From Victivallales bacterium (lineage in GTDB: Bacteria > Verrucomicrobiota > Lentisphaeria > Oligosphaerales > Oligosphaeraceae): 13,326 bases of DNA. This document shows positions 1 to 9,131 of this stretch, piece after piece. The first letter of the stretch is position 1. Each line of letters opens with the position of its first letter. Where the stretch lies: the NCBI GenBank assembly GCA_900769285.1, contig CAAGGB010000171.1, positions 1 to 13,326 on the forward strand, read 5' to 3'. Under the pieces are notes generated by a model. It saw only the letters and a list, made by a program, of their open reading frames with translations, made no database searches and was not told the DNA's origin. The position numbers and the translations under genes are program-made.

Positions 1-180
1 CGCTCGGCGTTCTTTTCTCTCGTCACTCTCGTTGTTTTGTGTGTCTTTTGTGTCTTTTGTGGAAAAAAGTTAGGGTTCCTCCGCGAATAGACTCAATATT
101 TTTTTGTTTATTTTGAGTCTTTTGTGGACTCTTCTTCTTTTGTTTATTTTGAGTCTTTTGTGGACTCTTTTTTTGTGGAT
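1..180. repeat. T-rich tract with 36-bp-period direct repeat and TTTTGTGGA cores
   Basis: A 32-base sequence at 102-133 recurs exactly at 138-169 (period 36). The core TTTTGTGGA occurs four times (55-63, 120-128, 156-164, 171-179), and GTGTCTTTTGT-type units occupy 41-62. The tract overlaps the 3' end and stop codon of the GH127-like gene. On the minus strand it reads as a purine-rich CACAAAAGAC array. The rest of positions 1-143 holds no gene that I can see. Confidence 0.8.
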
Positions 181-2099
181 TCTGTGATAAGAGGCAACTC
201 GGTCATGCGGAGCATGGTTGAGCCGTAGGGGATGAGCTCGCGGACGACGGCGGGTCCCTGTGGGGCGAGTGAGACGGGTAGGTCGTCGGCGACGGCGCGG
301 AAGCCGTCGCGGACTCGCCAGTCGACCTCACGCAGCCGTGCGTGGAGGACGACGGGCGGCGTCTCCTGGGCGAAGGGGAGGGCGCCGATTTCGCGCTCCT
401 CGACGTCGAAGTCCGTGCTGTCGAGGGCGTAGGCCCATTTTCCGGCGGGGAGCGTCTCGTAGTCGCAGTATGGGAATTTGCGCTCGACGCCCTTTTGGGT
501 GTATTCGTCCCGCGTCTGTGTGTAGGGTATGGGGAGGGCGAAGAGGAGCGGGCCGCGCCAGAGGCAGTGGAGTGAGCTGGGGCGCCGTTCGAGTGTGGGT
601 GTGAAGGCGAGTTCGACGATGACGGTGGTGGTGCCGGACCAGGTGCGGCGGAGTCGTGCGAGCTGTCCGGTGGGCGTCTCCTGGCCGTCGATGGCGGCGT
701 GCGAGGCGAAGGCTGGGATGCGGATGGCGAGGGTGAAGTCGGTGGGGCGGGAGACGGTGACGGTGTAGACGAGCCGTCCGGCGAAGGGGTATCGGGTGGC
801 GAGCTCGACGGTGACGTCGGCGCCCTGGAGGGAGCAGTCGAGCCTGGCGGGGACGAGGGCGGCGGAGACGATGGTGTCGTCGCCGTCGCGGAGGAAGGCG
901 TTGAGTGCGAGCTTGGGCCATCCCTGTCCGAAGTTGGCGGTGCAGCAGCCGAAGTGTGGTTCGAGTCCGTAGCGGCTGGCGAAGGCGTCGTTGCAGCTCC
1001 AGATGACGCTGGTCTCGTGGACGCAGCCGATTTGGTTGGCCTGCTGGTCGTACTGGTGTGTCCACATGTCGGGCGAGCAGGCGGCGGGGAGGGCGTTGAA
1101 GGCGAGGCGTTCGGCGAGGTCGAGCCATTCGGTGTCGGCGGAGAGGGCGAAGTTGGTCTCGGCGGAGAACATGGCCTCGACGACGGCGCAGAGTTCGGTG
1201 CCCTTGACGGGGCTGGTGCCGGAGAGCATCTCGTCACCGGTGAAGAGTCCGAACGCGGTGCCGTGGTGCTGGCGGAGGATGTCGAGCATCTCGCGGGCGA
1301 ATTCGGGATGGGCGTCGTGGTCGTCGGGGAAGAGGGCGGCTTGGAGGAGTGGCGCCTTGAGTGCCATGGCGTAGTTGACGACGTGTGCGTCCCAGTTCCA
1401 GTGGTCCTGTGGCTGTCGGCAGTGTTCCCATTTGGGGCTGCGCATGAAGGCGCGGTAGTCGAGTCCCTGCTGGCGGAGCTTGTCGGCGAGGGCGCGGAGC
1501 CAGCCGGCGTCGGCGGGCGGGAGGAGCTCGAGGAGTCTGCGGATGGCGATGAGTCCCTCGAACCAGCGGTGCCGTCCCCAGTTGAAGAGCGGATGGCGGT
1601 CGAGATGGTCGCTGAACTGTCGGAGGGCCTTGCGGACGGCGGCGAGGACGGCCTGGTCGCCAGTGCAGTCGTAGTAGAGCACGAGGACCTTGGCGAGGAG
1701 GAGGACGGCCCAGGTGTCGTACTTGGCGCGGCTCTCCTCCTCGGAGGCGGGGAGCTGCGCGGCCTTGCCGGGCTCGGCGTCGCGGATGACGACGGTGGGG
1801 CAGAGCCAGCCGTCGGGGCGCTGGCGGGCGAGGATGGCGTCGACGTAGCGTTTGGCGCGGGCCTTCATGCCGTCGTCCTGGAGGAGGAAGGCGAGTGGGA
1901 TGAAGCCGTCGAGCCAGTAGGGGACGCGCTCCCAGCCCTCGCGGTCGCCGCCGAGCCACTGGCTGTCGCGGACGTCGGGCCAGACGCGGTCGAGGTTTCC
2001 TGCAAGTCCGTGCGCCTGGAGCTCGAGCTGTCGTCGGAGCCAGCCGGAGGGGGTGATGGCGGAGGCGGTGAAGGCGGAAAGGCAGGATGGGTCAGGCAT
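144..2099 (-). CDS. GH127-like beta-L-arabinofuranosidase (DUF1680 family)
   Basis: This 651-aa protein resembles the GH127/DUF1680 glycosidases, retaining enzymes that remove terminal beta-L-arabinofuranose using a Zn-bound cysteine nucleophile. The visible fit is an (alpha/alpha)6-type N-terminal half, the acidic pair Glu290 (FTGDE) and Glu302 in GTELC with Cys304, and the double cysteine Cys385-Cys386 in HFGCCTANFGQGWPKL. These match the Glu322, Glu338, Cys340, Cys417 and Cys418 set of the founding enzyme HypBA1. A beta-rich C-terminal part follows. No signal peptide is visible, so the protein is probably cytoplasmic. The ATG start is supported by AGGAG six bases upstream and by a near-consensus promoter. 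The last residues (STKKESTKDSK) are encoded by a direct-repeat tract and look like an added hydrophilic tail. The family is clear; the exact sugar specificity is inferred, since related families (GH146 and unassigned DUF1680 proteins) share the motifs. It is transcribed divergently from the glycyl radical enzyme operon. Confidence 0.85.
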   Translation of the reverse strand: MPDPSCLSAFTASAITPSGWLRRQLELQAHGLAGNLDRVWPDVRDSQWLGGDREGWERVPYWLDGFIPLAFLLQDDGMKARAKRYVDAILARQRPDGWLCPTVVIRDAEPGKAAQLPASEEESRAKYDTWAVLLLAKVLVLYYDCTGDQAVLAAVRKALRQFSDHLDRHPLFNWGRHRWFEGLIAIRRLLELLPPADAGWLRALADKLRQQGLDYRAFMRSPKWEHCRQPQDHWNWDAHVVNYAMALKAPLLQAALFPDDHDAHPEFAREMLDILRQHHGTAFGLFTGDEMLSGTSPVKGTELCAVVEAMFSAETNFALSADTEWLDLAERLAFNALPAACSPDMWTHQYDQQANQIGCVHETSVIWSCNDAFASRYGLEPHFGCCTANFGQGWPKLALNAFLRDGDDTIVSAALVPARLDCSLQGADVTVELATRYPFAGRLVYTVTVSRPTDFTLAIRIPAFASHAAIDGQETPTGQLARLRRTWSGTTTVIVELAFTPTLERRPSSLHCLWRGPLLFALPIPYTQTRDEYTQKGVERKFPYCDYETLPAGKWAYALDSTDFDVEEREIGALPFAQETPPVVLHARLREVDWRVRDGFRAVADDLPVSLAPQGPAVVRELIPYGSTMLRMTELPLITESTKKESTKDSK

Positions 2100-2144
2100 G
2101 GCGTGCTCCTGGGGAGGGTGGCTTCTGGGGAAGGATGGGGCGTC

Positions 2145-2173
2145 AATATAGCGACTGGAGCGGCGGAAGTCAA
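2145..2173 (-). promoter_or_regulatory. sigma70-type promoter of the GH127-like gene
   Basis: Read on the minus strand, TTGACT (2168-2173) and TATATT (2145-2150) are separated by exactly 17 bases, close to consensus. Transcription would start near 2138, leaving a leader of about 40 bases before the ATG at 2099. Confidence 0.75.
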
Positions 2174-2229
2174 CGGGGCGCGCGGGGGAAAAAAGCGGAT
2201 GCTGTCATGGAATTGGCGGTCTATGGCAT

Positions 2230-2258
2230 TTGCCGAACGGCGTCGCGGCTTATATTAT
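2230..2258 (+). promoter_or_regulatory. candidate promoter of the glycyl radical enzyme operon
   Basis: TTGCCG (2230-2235) and TATTAT (2253-2258) are 17 bases apart. The -35 box overlaps a small palindrome, GCCG-AA-CGGC (2232-2241), and the pair is flanked by two copies of TATGGCAT (2222-2229 and 2256-2263) that could be operator half-sites. The leader that follows has a GA-rich run (2300-2328). Confidence 0.5.
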
Positions 2259-2356
2259 GGCATGAGCCTGTGGCGAGACGGGGCGCGAGCCCGGCCGCGG
2301 GAGAGAGTGTGAGTGAGTGAGAGAGACGCAAACCTGAATCCCCTGAGGGCAGTAGC

Positions 2357-4486
2357 ATGAACGAACGTATCCGTCGTCTGGTCGATGTCGCGCTGAAGGA
2401 GTACATCTATCCGCCATGCGCCACCATTGAGGTGGACCCCTTCGACGACAAGCTGTCCGAGCCGATGATGATCGGCAAGCGCCTGACGGACTACATCCTG
2501 GCGCAGCCCATCGTGCTGACGGAGGACAACGAGCTCATCGGCCTGATGCGCTTCAACGCCTGTCCCGTCCCCGCCGACATCTTCCACCGCACGGGCCACA
2601 CGCTCATCCGGGAGGCGCTGGGGCGTTACTACAGGCACCCGCAAGAGAACCTCTGCACCATGGAGTGGCAGCACTCCAACGCGAACTTCGCCCGCCTCAT
2701 CGGCCAGGGGCTCGAGGGGTATATCCGTGACATCAACGAGTCGCGTCGGCGCCATCTGGGCGACACCGACCGCCTGAAGTTCCTGGCGGGGCTGGAGATG
2801 GTCGTGCGGGCGCTGCTGCGCCGCGCCGCCCAGTACCGCGACTTCTGCCTGCAGGAGGCGTCCCGGACGGCGGATGCGTCGCGCCGCGAGACGCTGCTGC
2901 GCATCGCCCGCAACGTCACGAACGTCCCCCGTCGTCCGGCGGCGACGTTCGAGGAGGCCATCCAGTGCCTGTACATGTGCTTCTGCGTGATACCGGACTC
3001 GATTGGCCGCCCCGACCAGTACCTGTATCCGCTGTACCGGCGCGGCATCGAGGACGGTACGCTGACGCGCGAGCACGCCATCGAGCTCATCCAGGAGCTG
3101 TTCGTGGCCATCCACGGCCACACGCCCCACGAGAAGTGGGCGGACGACAAGGGCGCGGAGTCGCACTTCGTCGTGGGCGGCCTGACGGCGGCGCACGAGG
3201 ACGGCTACAACGAGCTCTCGGACGTGATTGTGGACGCGATGATGGACCTGCCGCTGGTGCGTCCGCAGGTGTCGCTGCGCTGGAACCGCAAGACGCCTCG
3301 CGCGGTGCTGCGGAAGCTGCTGGACTGCGAGCGGCATGACCGCTGGAAGCGCTTTGCGTTCGTGAACGACGAGCCGCGCATCGAGTCGCTGATGCGCATC
3401 AACGGCCTGCCGTACGAGACGGCCTGCGACTACATCATGGTTGGCTGCAACGAGCCGGCGTTCCAGGGCGGCATCTCGCTGGGCGGTAACACCGCCAACC
3501 TCTGCCGCTGTCTCCTCAACACCCTGAACGGCCGCCGCGCCGAGGTGCTCGCCTGCGCGGACTTCGAGGCGTTCTACGCCATCTTCGAGGAGGAGCTGCA
3601 CGCCGACCTGGAGACGATGCTCGACTACAGCAACCGCTTCAACGATTTGCGCTCGCGCGACTGCAACGTGCTCTCGTCGCTGTTTCTGGACGGGTGCATC
3701 GAGCGGGCGCGCAGCGCGACGCGCGGCGGCGCCTCCCTGACTCGCGGCGGCGTCAACTTCATGGGCGGCGTCAACGTCATCGACTCGCTGACGGTCATCG
3801 CCCAGCTGGTCTACGGCGAGCGGCGGTTCGGCATGGCCGAGCTGCTGGCGGCGCTGGACGCGGACTGGCAGGGCCACGAGGATATGCGCCAGGCCATCTT
3901 GCGCCACACCCGCTTCTTCGGCAACCACGACGAGCTCTCCGACGGGCTGGCGCGACGCCTCTACGCCAGCGTCCATGCGTTCGCCGCCGGACGGACTGAC
4001 CTCTTCGGGACCCCCATCACCTACGGCAACCTGACCGGCTACAACGAGCACTTCGCCTGGTTCGGCGCCCAGACCAGCGCAACCCCCGACGGACGCGTCG
4101 CCGGCGCCGCCCTCGGCTTCGGCTCCGGACAGGCGTTCGGCAAGGACCATGAGGGCGCCACCGCCCACCTGCTCAGCGTCGCCCACATGGACCCCACCCT
4201 CATCATGTGCGGCAACTCCATCATGAACCTCACCGTCGACGAGTCCACCGTCCGCGACGACGAGGCGTTCGAGAAGCTCGTGCTGCTTGTCGAGACCTAC
4301 TTCAGCGAGGGCGGGCTGCATCTGCAGCTGAACCATGTGTCGCGCGAGGAGCTGCTCAAGGCGCAGGCCGAGCCGGACGCCTACAAGTCGCTCCGCGTTC
4401 GCGTCTCCGGCTTCTCCGCCACCTTCGTCGACCTCCAGCGCGACCTCCAGGACAACGTCATCGCCCGCACCACCGAGAACCTCTGA
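2357..4486 (+). CDS. glycyl radical enzyme, dehydratase/lyase-like, substrate unknown
   Basis: This 709-aa protein is a pyruvate formate-lyase-superfamily glycyl radical enzyme. The C-terminal radical loop is RVSGFSATF with Gly685 as the radical site, followed by the usual QDNVIART ending. The thiyl-radical cysteine is Cys364 in MVGCNEPAFQG, with Glu366 two residues on. This Cys-x-Glu arrangement is typical of glycerol dehydratase, choline TMA-lyase and isethionate lyase, not the adjacent Cys-Cys of pyruvate formate-lyase. Other family landmarks are His106 in a GH-type substrate loop followed by LIGQGLEGY, TPDGR (576-580) and HLQLNH (655-660). It is shorter than most characterised members (about 760-900 aa). 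The start is chosen because GAGGG lies seven bases upstream of ATG. The activase gene follows after 10 bp, so the two are almost certainly cotranscribed. It acts in the cytoplasm under anaerobic conditions. Asn between Cys and Glu departs from the common GCVEP motif, so I do not assign a substrate. Confidence 0.9.
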   Translation: MNERIRRLVDVALKEYIYPPCATIEVDPFDDKLSEPMMIGKRLTDYILAQPIVLTEDNELIGLMRFNACPVPADIFHRTGHTLIREALGRYYRHPQENLCTMEWQHSNANFARLIGQGLEGYIRDINESRRRHLGDTDRLKFLAGLEMVVRALLRRAAQYRDFCLQEASRTADASRRETLLRIARNVTNVPRRPAATFEEAIQCLYMCFCVIPDSIGRPDQYLYPLYRRGIEDGTLTREHAIELIQELFVAIHGHTPHEKWADDKGAESHFVVGGLTAAHEDGYNELSDVIVDAMMDLPLVRPQVSLRWNRKTPRAVLRKLLDCERHDRWKRFAFVNDEPRIESLMRINGLPYETACDYIMVGCNEPAFQGGISLGGNTANLCRCLLNTLNGRRAEVLACADFEAFYAIFEEELHADLETMLDYSNRFNDLRSRDCNVLSSLFLDGCIERARSATRGGASLTRGGVNFMGGVNVIDSLTVIAQLVYGERRFGMAELLAALDADWQGHEDMRQAILRHTRFFGNHDELSDGLARRLYASVHAFAAGRTDLFGTPITYGNLTGYNEHFAWFGAQTSATPDGRVAGAALGFGSGQAFGKDHEGATAHLLSVAHMDPTLIMCGNSIMNLTVDESTVRDDEAFEKLVLLVETYFSEGGLHLQLNHVSREELLKAQAEPDAYKSLRVRVSGFSATFVDLQRDLQDNVIARTTENL

Positions 4487-4496
4487 GTCCATACCC

Positions 4497-5402
4497 ATGA
4501 TCACCGGCATCGTTTTTGACATCCAGAAGTTCTCCGTCCACGACGGGCCGGGCATCCGGACGACCGTATTCCTCAAGGGATGCCCGCTGCGCTGTCGCTG
4601 GTGCCATAACCCCGAGTCCTGGCATGGCACGCCCGAGCTGCTCTATGACGCGGAGAAGTGCGTCGGCTGCCGCGCCTGCGCGTCGCTCTGTCCGCGGGGC
4701 TGCCACCTTTTCGGCGAGGATGGCGTCCATCGCCTTGACCGCGACGCCTGCGTCGGCTGCGGCGCCTGCGTGGAGCGTTGCTACGCGGGCGCGCTGGAGC
4801 TGTGCGGGCGAGCCCGCACCACCGCCGAGGTCCTCCACGAGGTGCTGAAGGACAAGCCCTTTTACGACAACTCGGGCGGCGGGCTGACGGTCTCGGGCGG
4901 CGAGCCGCTGTTCCAGGCGGCGTTCACGGAGGCGCTGCTGCGCGAGGCGAAGGCGGCGGGGCTGCACACCTGCCTGGAGACGTGCGGCTTCGCGCCCTGG
5001 GAGCGCCTGGAGGCGCTCCTGCCGCTCGTCGACCTGTTCCTCTACGACGTCAAGTGCGTGGACGCGGCGCGCCACCGCGAGTTCACGGGTCAGGACAACG
5101 CGCTGATACTGGAGAATCTGTCGCGGCTGTCGAGGGCGGGAGCGCGTCTGCGCCTGCGGTGCCCTCTGGTGCCGGGGCTGAATGACGGCGAGGCGGATTT
5201 GGCGGCGCTGGGGCGTCTGGCGGAGCGGCTGGCCGGGGTGGAGGGCGTGGATGTGGAGCCCTACCATCCGCTGGGCGTGTCGAAGGCGCGGCGCCTGGGT
5301 CATGACGAGGTGTTTGCGGCGTCGTTCACGCCGCAGGAGACGTGGGAGTCGTGGGTGTCGGCGATTGCGTCGCACACGCGTGTTCCCGTGAGGAAGCAGT
5401 GA
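4497..5402 (+). CDS. glycyl radical enzyme activase (radical SAM)
   Basis: This 301-aa protein installs the glycyl radical on the preceding enzyme by reductive cleavage of S-adenosylmethionine. It opens with FDIQKFSVHDGPGIRTTVFLKG and has the radical SAM cluster motif CPLRCRWC (Cys29, Cys33, Cys36). Next come two ferredoxin-like four-cysteine motifs (Cys55, 58, 61, 65 and Cys85, 88, 91, 95) and a GGEP SAM-binding motif at 134-137. The extra Fe-S insert is typical of activases for glycerol dehydratase, arylacetate decarboxylase and similar enzymes, and is absent from the classical PFL activase. The ATG at 4497 gives the family-typical N-terminus. The same frame is open upstream inside the previous gene, but that extension is a Ser/Pro/Arg-rich shadow. 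There is no strong ribosome site, and with a 10-bp gap translational coupling is likely. The last third uses many G-ending codons, unlike the start of the gene. Confidence 0.93.
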   Translation: MITGIVFDIQKFSVHDGPGIRTTVFLKGCPLRCRWCHNPESWHGTPELLYDAEKCVGCRACASLCPRGCHLFGEDGVHRLDRDACVGCGACVERCYAGALELCGRARTTAEVLHEVLKDKPFYDNSGGGLTVSGGEPLFQAAFTEALLREAKAAGLHTCLETCGFAPWERLEALLPLVDLFLYDVKCVDAARHREFTGQDNALILENLSRLSRAGARLRLRCPLVPGLNDGEADLAALGRLAERLAGVEGVDVEPYHPLGVSKARRLGHDEVFAASFTPQETWESWVSAIASHTRVPVRKQ

Positions 5403-5472
5403 GCGCCGGCCCTGGAGCGGGCGTTCGCTGCGTTTTTGGATACCATACAGCAGAAGTTCAAGGAATGGAATT

Positions 5473-5477
5473 GGAGG
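5473..5477 (+). promoter_or_regulatory. ribosome binding site that fixes the GTG start of the mannosidase
   Basis: GGAGG lies seven bases upstream of GTG at 5485. The next in-frame ATG (5521) has no comparable site, so the GTG start is preferred. Confidence 0.7.
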
Positions 5478-5484
5478 CTTTGTA

Positions 5485-8604
<3,120 letters not shown>

Positions 8605-8678
8605 CCGAGGCACCTCCCGCCGCCACGTCTCTCCTCGGATGAGGCGGTGCGGCGGGAGCGGCGCCGTCCCCCCGGCGC
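8605..8678 (+). other. two GC hairpins between the mannosidase and ptsH
   Basis: CTCCCGCCGC (8614-8623) pairs perfectly with GCGGCGGGAG (8649-8658), and a small CCTC-GGAT-GAGG hairpin lies inside its loop. A second hairpin, GCGCCG-TCCCCC-CGGCGC, spans 8661-8678. CCGAGG (8605-8610) could alternatively pair with CCTCGG (8633-8638). No T tract follows, so this is not a standard intrinsic terminator. It may still attenuate transcription, protect the mRNA end or pause polymerase. Confidence 0.5.
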
Positions 8679-8692
8679 ACGGTTGCCCGCGA

Positions 8693-8721
8693 TTGGTAAT
8701 CTGGCAAAGGGGCGTTACATT
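8693..8721 (+). promoter_or_regulatory. candidate promoter of the ptsH-ptsI genes
   Basis: TTGGTA (8693-8698) and TACATT (8716-8721) are 17 bases apart in a locally AT-richer patch. Downstream, GTGTCATG occurs twice (8730-8737 and 8761-8768), a possible binding site for a regulator. The leader to ATG 8838 would be about 110 bases. Confidence 0.45.
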
Positions 8722-8837
8722 ATAGCCAAGTGTCATGAGTTTGGGCCTAGAGTCAGGCTTGTGTCATGTGGCGTCTCCGGCGGCCCAGGTCACGGGGGAC
8801 GGCGCGACAGAGAGTTAGCACACCGAGACAAAGAGAA

Positions 8838-9131
8838 ATGACTTCTGAACTTATGAATGAGCCGCTGAGCATTGAGGTGACCGTCAACAATCGCTATGGG
8901 TTGCATCTGCGCTGCTGCAACGAGATTGCCCGGCTCGCCGCCGGCTTCAGCTGCAAGATCACGCTGAGCAGCAGCCGACGCCAGGCGGACGCCAAGAGCA
9001 TGCTCAACCTGGCGACCCTCGCGGCGGCGCATGGCACCCATCTCACCGTCACCGCCGTCGGCGACGACGCCCGGCAGGCCCTCGAGGCCATGCGCGAGTA
9101 CTTTGGCCGCGAGACGTCGGAGCAGGTCTAA
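8838..9131 (+). CDS. ptsH: HPr-like phosphocarrier protein
   Basis: This 97-aa protein has the HPr fold pattern: NRYGLHLR carries the phospho-accepting His23 and Arg25 (His15 and Arg17 in standard numbering), and DAKSMLNLATLAA carries Ser54 in the place of regulatory Ser46. HPr accepts phosphate from Enzyme I on the histidine and passes it to Enzyme II proteins. The gene abuts the Enzyme I gene, which supports the call. The active-site motif is odd: the usual His-Ala-Arg-Pro-Ala is His-Leu-Arg-Cys-Cys, so the helix-capping Pro is lost and two cysteines sit next to the phosphorylation site. I chose ATG 8838, with only a weak GAGA upstream; ATG 8853 is possible and would shorten the product by five residues. 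An upstream in-frame ATG at 8766 adds an Arg-rich leader and is unlikely. The conserved serine would allow control by an HPr kinase, but none is visible here. Confidence 0.87.
   Translation: MTSELMNEPLSIEVTVNNRYGLHLRCCNEIARLAAGFSCKITLSSSRRQADAKSMLNLATLAAAHGTHLTVTAVGDDARQALEAMREYFGRETSEQV

Noticed and set aside
41..180. CRISPR array
   Set aside because: The repeats are low-complexity with 4-base gaps or degenerate units and no unique spacers of regular size.
699..2312. 537-codon plus-strand frame over the GH127-like gene
   Set aside because: The Gly/Glu/Val-rich low-complexity translation has no domain; it is a shadow of the minus-strand gene.
2357..4486. Pyruvate formate-lyase assignment
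   Set aside because: The active site has Gly-Cys-Asn-Glu instead of adjacent cysteines, and the partner activase has extra ferredoxin motifs, so formate-lyase function is unlikely.
2255..4630. Long antisense open frame opposite the glycyl radical enzyme
   Set aside because: Its Val/Ala/Arg/Gln-rich translation shows no family motif and the sense strand encodes a complete enzyme; GC-rich DNA with few stops explains it.
5403..5484. Intrinsic terminator after the activase gene
   Set aside because: A short T run exists, but the GC-rich bases before it do not form a convincing contiguous stem.
8702..8720. Sigma54-like promoter starting at TGGCA
   Set aside because: The -12 GC element is missing at the required spacing; a sigma70-type pair fits better.
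8766..8837. Upstream start for the HPr gene
   Set aside because: The extra 24 residues are Arg-rich with no HPr similarity and lie over the leader repeats.
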